Part shown: piece by piece, positions 6,090-10,000 of the stretch | Layout of the letters: the number at the start of each line of letters is the position of its first letter | Position numbering within the stretch: the stretch's first letter is position 1 | Origin: Actinomycetes bacterium | GTDB lineage: Bacteria > Actinomycetota > Actinomycetes > Actinomycetales > Microbacteriaceae | DNA: 10,000 nucleotides | Direction: 5' to 3' | NCBI GenBank assembly: GCA_023386365.1 | Contig: JAEWJX010000054.1 | Coordinates: 1-10,000 of the forward strand | The notes under the pieces: generated by a model | What the model saw: the letters and a program-made list of their open reading frames with translations, nothing else | Database searches by the model: none | Told to the model about the DNA's origin: nothing | Translations under genes and position numbers: made by a program

Positions 6090-6728
6090 TCAGTCGCCCG
6101 GGGACGTTCGTCCGGCCGCGACGACGGCGAGCGCATCCCCCGCGGCCTGCGCCTGCAGGACACGCGCGACCTGGGAGCGGGGAACGAGCAGCTCGACCGT
6201 GGACGACGACGAGCCGGGCATGAGCCCTTCGCCCTGCAGCACCCGGACCACGGTGGCGTCGGCCACGAGCACGATGGGCGCGGCGGCGCCCTCTCCCCCC
6301 GCTTCCGCGGCAGTGGCCCACAGGTCGACCGTGGAGCCGGCCCGGGTGGCGGAGCCCAGACGCACCGCGGAGTCGACGATGAGCGAGGTGTGCTGCAGGG
6401 TCTCGGGATCCCCCACGGCGGACCGCGGGATGAGTTCACCCTCCGGCACGGTGCGTACCATCGTGAGGCCCTCGTCCGGCACCTCGTCGAGTCGGAGGTA
6501 GAGCCCCGCCGAGTCGTCGAGCCCGACCGACCGCTCGAGAAGGTCGTCGCGCTCCACGCGTTCGCCCGCGGTGAGGGCGCTCGGTGCCGCGACGACGACC
6601 GTCCGGGTGTCGACCGCCGCGACGAGACCGACCACTCCCGCCACCGACCCGACGACGAGGCCGATGCCGATCAGGAGTCGCGGGTCGACCCACCTCCGAC
6701 GGTGGCCGGCGGCCGGTGATGCACTCAC
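6090..6728 (-). CDS. SAF-domain protein with one membrane anchor (CpaB/RcpC-like)
   Basis: A 212-residue protein. It has a basic N-terminus (GHRRRWVDPR), one membrane segment at about 18-38, then a SAF-type domain (about 42-105: TVVVAAPSALTAGERVERDDLLERSV ... VPEGELIPRSAV). The rest is a beta-rich outer domain (STVDLWATAAE ... VELLVPRSQVARVLQA). This is the CpaB/RcpC pattern, in which SAF proteins stabilise Flp/Tad pilus or other envelope assemblies on the outer face of the membrane. It is first in the operon with the CpaE-like ATPase and pdtaS, which strengthens the assignment, but no pilin or secretion ATPase is here. GTG 6728 is chosen because AGAGGAG precedes it at 5 nt. GTG 6758, ten codons upstream with a weaker GAGG, is the alternative. 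Confidence 0.8.
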   Translation of the reverse strand: MSASPAAGHRRRWVDPRLLIGIGLVVGSVAGVVGLVAAVDTRTVVVAAPSALTAGERVERDDLLERSVGLDDSAGLYLRLDEVPDEGLTMVRTVPEGELIPRSAVGDPETLQHTSLIVDSAVRLGSATRAGSTVDLWATAAEAGGEGAAAPIVLVADATVVRVLQGEGLMPGSSSSTVELLVPRSQVARVLQAQAAGDALAVVAAGRTSPGD

Positions 6729-6800
6729 GAGGACTCCTCTCGCCGGAACGTTCGCCACGGCGTCCTCATGGTGCCCGGCGGTCAGTCGAGCGCGAGAGAG

Positions 6801-6809
6801 TTATCCACA
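6801..6809 (+). promoter_or_regulatory. Consensus DnaA-box sequence
   Basis: TTATCCACA matches the strong DnaA box exactly. It sits in the 132-bp gap between the divergent SAF operon and the HTH gene. It may be a DnaA-regulated promoter or a titration site. A single 9-mer can be a chance match, but a second box lies at 7714-7722, also in promoter DNA. No DnaA-box cluster or AT-rich unwinding element is present, so this is not a replication origin. Confidence 0.4.
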
Positions 6810-6848
6810 GCGAGGATCGTCGGCGCCGCCGCGTGTAGCCATCCGGCC

Positions 6849-6854
6849 CATAAT
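6849..6854 (+). promoter_or_regulatory. Candidate -10 element for a leaderless transcript of the HTH gene
   Basis: CATAAT ends 6 nt before the ATG at 6861, so a transcript started at normal distance would begin at the A of the start codon. No Shine-Dalgarno sequence is seen before this ATG, which agrees. The -35 region is GC-rich and poor. Leaderless genes are common in actinobacteria. Confidence 0.45.
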
Positions 6855-6860
6855 CGGTAC

Positions 6861-7115
6861 ATGGCAGCCGTCTCGGACCTCGGTCGATTCCTCACCCTCG
6901 CCGACACCGCCGAGATCCTCAACATCTCCGCCGGGCAGGCGTACGCCCTCGTGCGCAGCGGCGAGCTTCCGGCGATCAAGATCGGCGCGCACGGCCAGTG
7001 GCGTATCGAGCGCGACGTGCTCGAGGGCTACATCGCTGCGAAGTACGAAGAGGCGCGCCGCATGAGCCTGTGGCAGCAGTCCGCGCACGCCGACCTGCCC
7101 GAGCTGTTCGCGTAG
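6861..7115 (+). CDS. Small helix-turn-helix DNA-binding protein (excisionase/AlpA-type, HTH_17)
   Basis: An 84-residue protein. Residues 9-60 form a MerR-like winged helix-turn-helix of the excisionase type: FLTLADTAEILNISAGQAYALVRSGELPAIKIG, then GQWRIERDVLEGYIAAKYEEARR. The pattern DTAEILNIS...LVRSGELPAIKIG...WRI..D.LE.YI is typical of the HTH_17 group. The C-terminal 20 residues (MSLWQQSAHADLPELFA) are an extra tail. Despite the name of the fold there is no integrase, recombinase or att site nearby, so a chromosomal regulator, as with BldC-like proteins, is more likely than a phage excisionase. It is divergent from the SAF/CpaE/pdtaS operon and could control it; that is inference. It ends 6 nt from a convergent gene. 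ATG 6861 lacks a ribosome binding site and is probably leaderless. Confidence 0.85.
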   Translation: MAAVSDLGRFLTLADTAEILNISAGQAYALVRSGELPAIKIGAHGQWRIERDVLEGYIAAKYEEARRMSLWQQSAHADLPELFA

Positions 7116-7121
7116 CGCCCC

Positions 7122-7673
7122 TCAGATCCACACGACGAACAACGCAGAGAACGGGATCACACGCTGCCCACGACCGAGACTTGGATCGTCCTCCCGCAGG
7201 TCGAGATGGTCTGCGCCGACACGTCCGATGACACCGTGGTGCACCCCGGATGCGGTGTGCAGTTCGACGGAGACCCGCCGGCGACCCAGGTCCCTCAACA
7301 CGAACGCGATGCCGAGTCGCTGCGCGAGTCCGTCGGGAGGGAGAGGCTCAGCCCCGGTAACCGGCCCCTCGACGGGCACGGCCGAGACGACGGATGCGAC
7401 AGGCAGGATGACGTCCCGCGCGCGTTCGCCGCGGCTCGCCGCCCCGGCGACCCAGTCGGCTCCCGCCGATTCGACCCGCAGGTCGAGCACCGCACCTCCC
7501 ACGAGCTGCACGCGGATGCGGCGCCCACCCCGCGACAGGTCCCGCAACCTCTCGCACAGGGTGAGGCGTGCCCGACGGAGTCGCTCCGCTTCGCGTTCGA
7601 CGCCGCGCTCCTCGACGGACAGCTCGTGTTCGAGCTGCCCCTCGAGATCCGCGAACAGCTCATCCCAGCGCAT
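7122..7673 (-). CDS. Hypothetical actinobacterial protein, coiled-coil N-terminus and beta-rich C-terminus
   Basis: A 183-residue protein that I cannot assign to a named function. It begins MRWDELFADLEGQLEHELSVEERG; residues 4-50 are a highly charged helix, probably coiled-coil. The rest, from RRIRVQLVGGAVLDLRVESAGADWV onward, alternates beta-strands and glycine turns, including HTASGVHHGVIGRVGADHLDLRED and VIPFSALFVVWI, which resembles small-barrel folds that bind RNA or peptides. That fold guess is weak. No signal peptide, membrane segment or catalytic motif is seen. ATG 7673 is chosen because MRWDELF is a sensible folded start. ATG 7742 is possible but adds 23 residues read through the DnaA-box promoter region. 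It is divergent from the Rv3235-family gene and convergent with the HTH gene. Confidence 0.75.
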   Translation of the reverse strand: MRWDELFADLEGQLEHELSVEERGVEREAERLRRARLTLCERLRDLSRGGRRIRVQLVGGAVLDLRVESAGADWVAGAASRGERARDVILPVASVVSAVPVEGPVTGAEPLPPDGLAQRLGIAFVLRDLGRRRVSVELHTASGVHHGVIGRVGADHLDLREDDPSLGRGQRVIPFSALFVVWI

Positions 7674-7713
7674 CCCGAGACCGTAACGGGAGGGGCGGCC
7701 GCACCGGCGCCTG

Positions 7714-7722
7714 TTGTCCACA
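7714..7722 (+). promoter_or_regulatory. Actinobacterial consensus DnaA-box sequence
   Basis: TTGTCCACA is the preferred DnaA-box form in high-GC actinobacteria. It lies in the 147-bp divergent gap between the coiled-coil protein gene and the Rv3235-family gene, on the same strand as the box at 6801 and about 0.9 kb from it. If the upstream gene really starts at 7742, this site would be inside its coding region. Function is not shown by sequence alone. Confidence 0.4.
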
Positions 7723-7820
7723 AGCGCGACCCCGCGGTGCATTCACCCCGGTCGCCCTGTGCGAGGGTGGCGTGTACCCCATTCGGGGGACGACAGACCA
7801 TTCCTTCAGTTGGGCGGGCC

Positions 7821-8261
7821 ATGCGCGAAACGACAGCTCTCGACACGTCTCGCGTGCGCGCTTTCCCCGGCCGCCGGGCCGATGAGGAGCTGTTCGGGCG
7901 CCAACCGTCTGCCACCCACGAGCTGCCCGATCCGCGCCCGCTGCTGGAGAACCTCACCCGGTGCGTGATCGAGATCATCGCCGGCGCACGCGACCTGGAG
8001 CAGATCGCCCGATGGCTCGACGACTCCGTCTACAAGACACTGCTGAAGCGGGTCGTGCTGTCCGCGCAGGCGCGTCAGGTGACGGGTCGACCTGCCTCAC
8101 GGCCGGTGTTCGCGATCGGATCCATCACCGTCTGCGAGCCGCGCGACGGCGTCGTCGAGGCGGTCGTCATCGTGCGCGGGCGCGCGCGGGTGCGTGCCGT
8201 CGCCATCCGTCTCGAAGGACTCGACCGCAGGTGGCGCGCCACCGCGGTGCACGTGCTCTGA
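7821..8261 (+). CDS. Rv3235-family protein
   Basis: A 146-residue protein resembling the actinobacterial Rv3235 family of unknown function. The first 38 residues are polar and probably disordered (RVRAFPGRRADEELFGRQPSA). From PDPRPLLENLTRCVIEIIAGARDLEQIARWLDDSVYKTLLKRVV (37-79) it is helical. The C-terminus is a beta-sheet core (VFAIGSITVCEPRDGVVEAVVIVRGRARVRAVAIRLEGLDRRWRATAVHVL) rather like an NTF2/SnoaL-type strand set. The Arg-Trp near the end (RRWRATAVHVL) is characteristic of the family as I know it. It ends 9 nt from the secA stop and is convergent with it. In M. tuberculosis Rv3235 also lies close to secA1 (Rv3240c), so the neighbourhood is conserved. ATG 7821 has no strong ribosome binding site. 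Confidence 0.8.
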   Translation: MRETTALDTSRVRAFPGRRADEELFGRQPSATHELPDPRPLLENLTRCVIEIIAGARDLEQIARWLDDSVYKTLLKRVVLSAQARQVTGRPASRPVFAIGSITVCEPRDGVVEAVVIVRGRARVRAVAIRLEGLDRRWRATAVHVL

Positions 8262-8270
8262 CCGGAAGGG

Positions 8271-10000
<1,730 letters not shown>

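Noticed and set aside
6089..6439. N-terminal extension of the CpaE-like protein to 533 residues
   Set aside because: It overlaps the SAF gene and reads as Pro/Arg/Ser-rich shadow; the coupled GTG at 6088 fits better.
5097..6719. 540-codon plus-strand frame across the SAF and CpaE-like genes
   Set aside because: Ser/Arg/Ala-rich shadow opposite two recognisable genes.
6861..7115. HTH gene as a phage or plasmid excisionase marking a mobile element
   Set aside because: There is no integrase, att repeat, tRNA or composition shift nearby; HTH_17 proteins are common chromosomal regulators.
6801..7722. DnaA boxes as a replication origin
   Set aside because: Only two boxes far apart, with no AT-rich unwinding region and none of dnaA, dnaN, gyrB or rpmH.

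Overview
The window is ordinary chromosomal DNA from a high-GC actinobacterium. The base composition, GC-ending codons and frequent GTG starts all point there. So do a WhiB1/WblE-type protein next to a PdtaS-type histidine kinase, an Rv3235-family protein, and a SecA without the C-terminal zinc-binding tail. A member of the Microbacteriaceae is my best guess, but that is inference. I see no rRNA, tRNA, CRISPR array, insertion sequence or phage gene.

Layout. (1) 1-1468, minus: N-terminal 489 codons of a bifunctional proline-catabolic PutA; the rest lies off the left edge. (2) 1552-2463, plus: a LysR-type regulator divergent from putA. The 83-bp gap between them holds an extended -10 element and inverted repeats that look like operator DNA. 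(3) 2472-2873, minus: a small four-helix membrane protein of unknown role. (4) 3075-3323, plus: a WhiB1/WblE-type iron-sulfur regulator. (5) 6728 down to 3339, minus: a tight three-gene operon coding for a SAF-domain membrane-anchored protein, a CpaE/MinD-like ATPase with an altered P-loop, and a PdtaS-type sensor kinase. The genes are 1 and 5 nt apart. (6) 6861-7115, plus: a small excisionase-type HTH protein, probably on a leaderless transcript. (7) 7122-7673, minus: a coiled-coil plus beta-rich protein of unknown function. (8) 7821-8261, plus: an Rv3235-family protein. (9) 8271-10000, minus: the C-terminal 575 codons of SecA.

How the genes fit together. putA and the LysR gene form a probable regulator/target pair for proline use. 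The whiB1/pdtaS convergent pair is also adjacent and convergent in Mycobacterium tuberculosis (Rv3219/Rv3220c), so this is a conserved signalling neighbourhood. Here pdtaS is the last gene of an operon with SAF and CpaE-like genes, the kind of proteins associated with Flp/Tad-type surface assembly, but no other pilus gene is present. The stretch from secA to the SAF gene contains two consensus DnaA-box sequences, both in non-coding or promoter DNA.

No stretch over 300 bases lacks a gene; the longest gap is 2874-3074. Much of the minus-strand coding DNA has long open frames opposite it, and these are GC-driven shadows. I see no clearly new defence or mobile system. The points most worth a second look are the putA/lysR operator architecture, the lysine-less P-loop ATPase co-transcribed with PdtaS, and the paired DnaA boxes.
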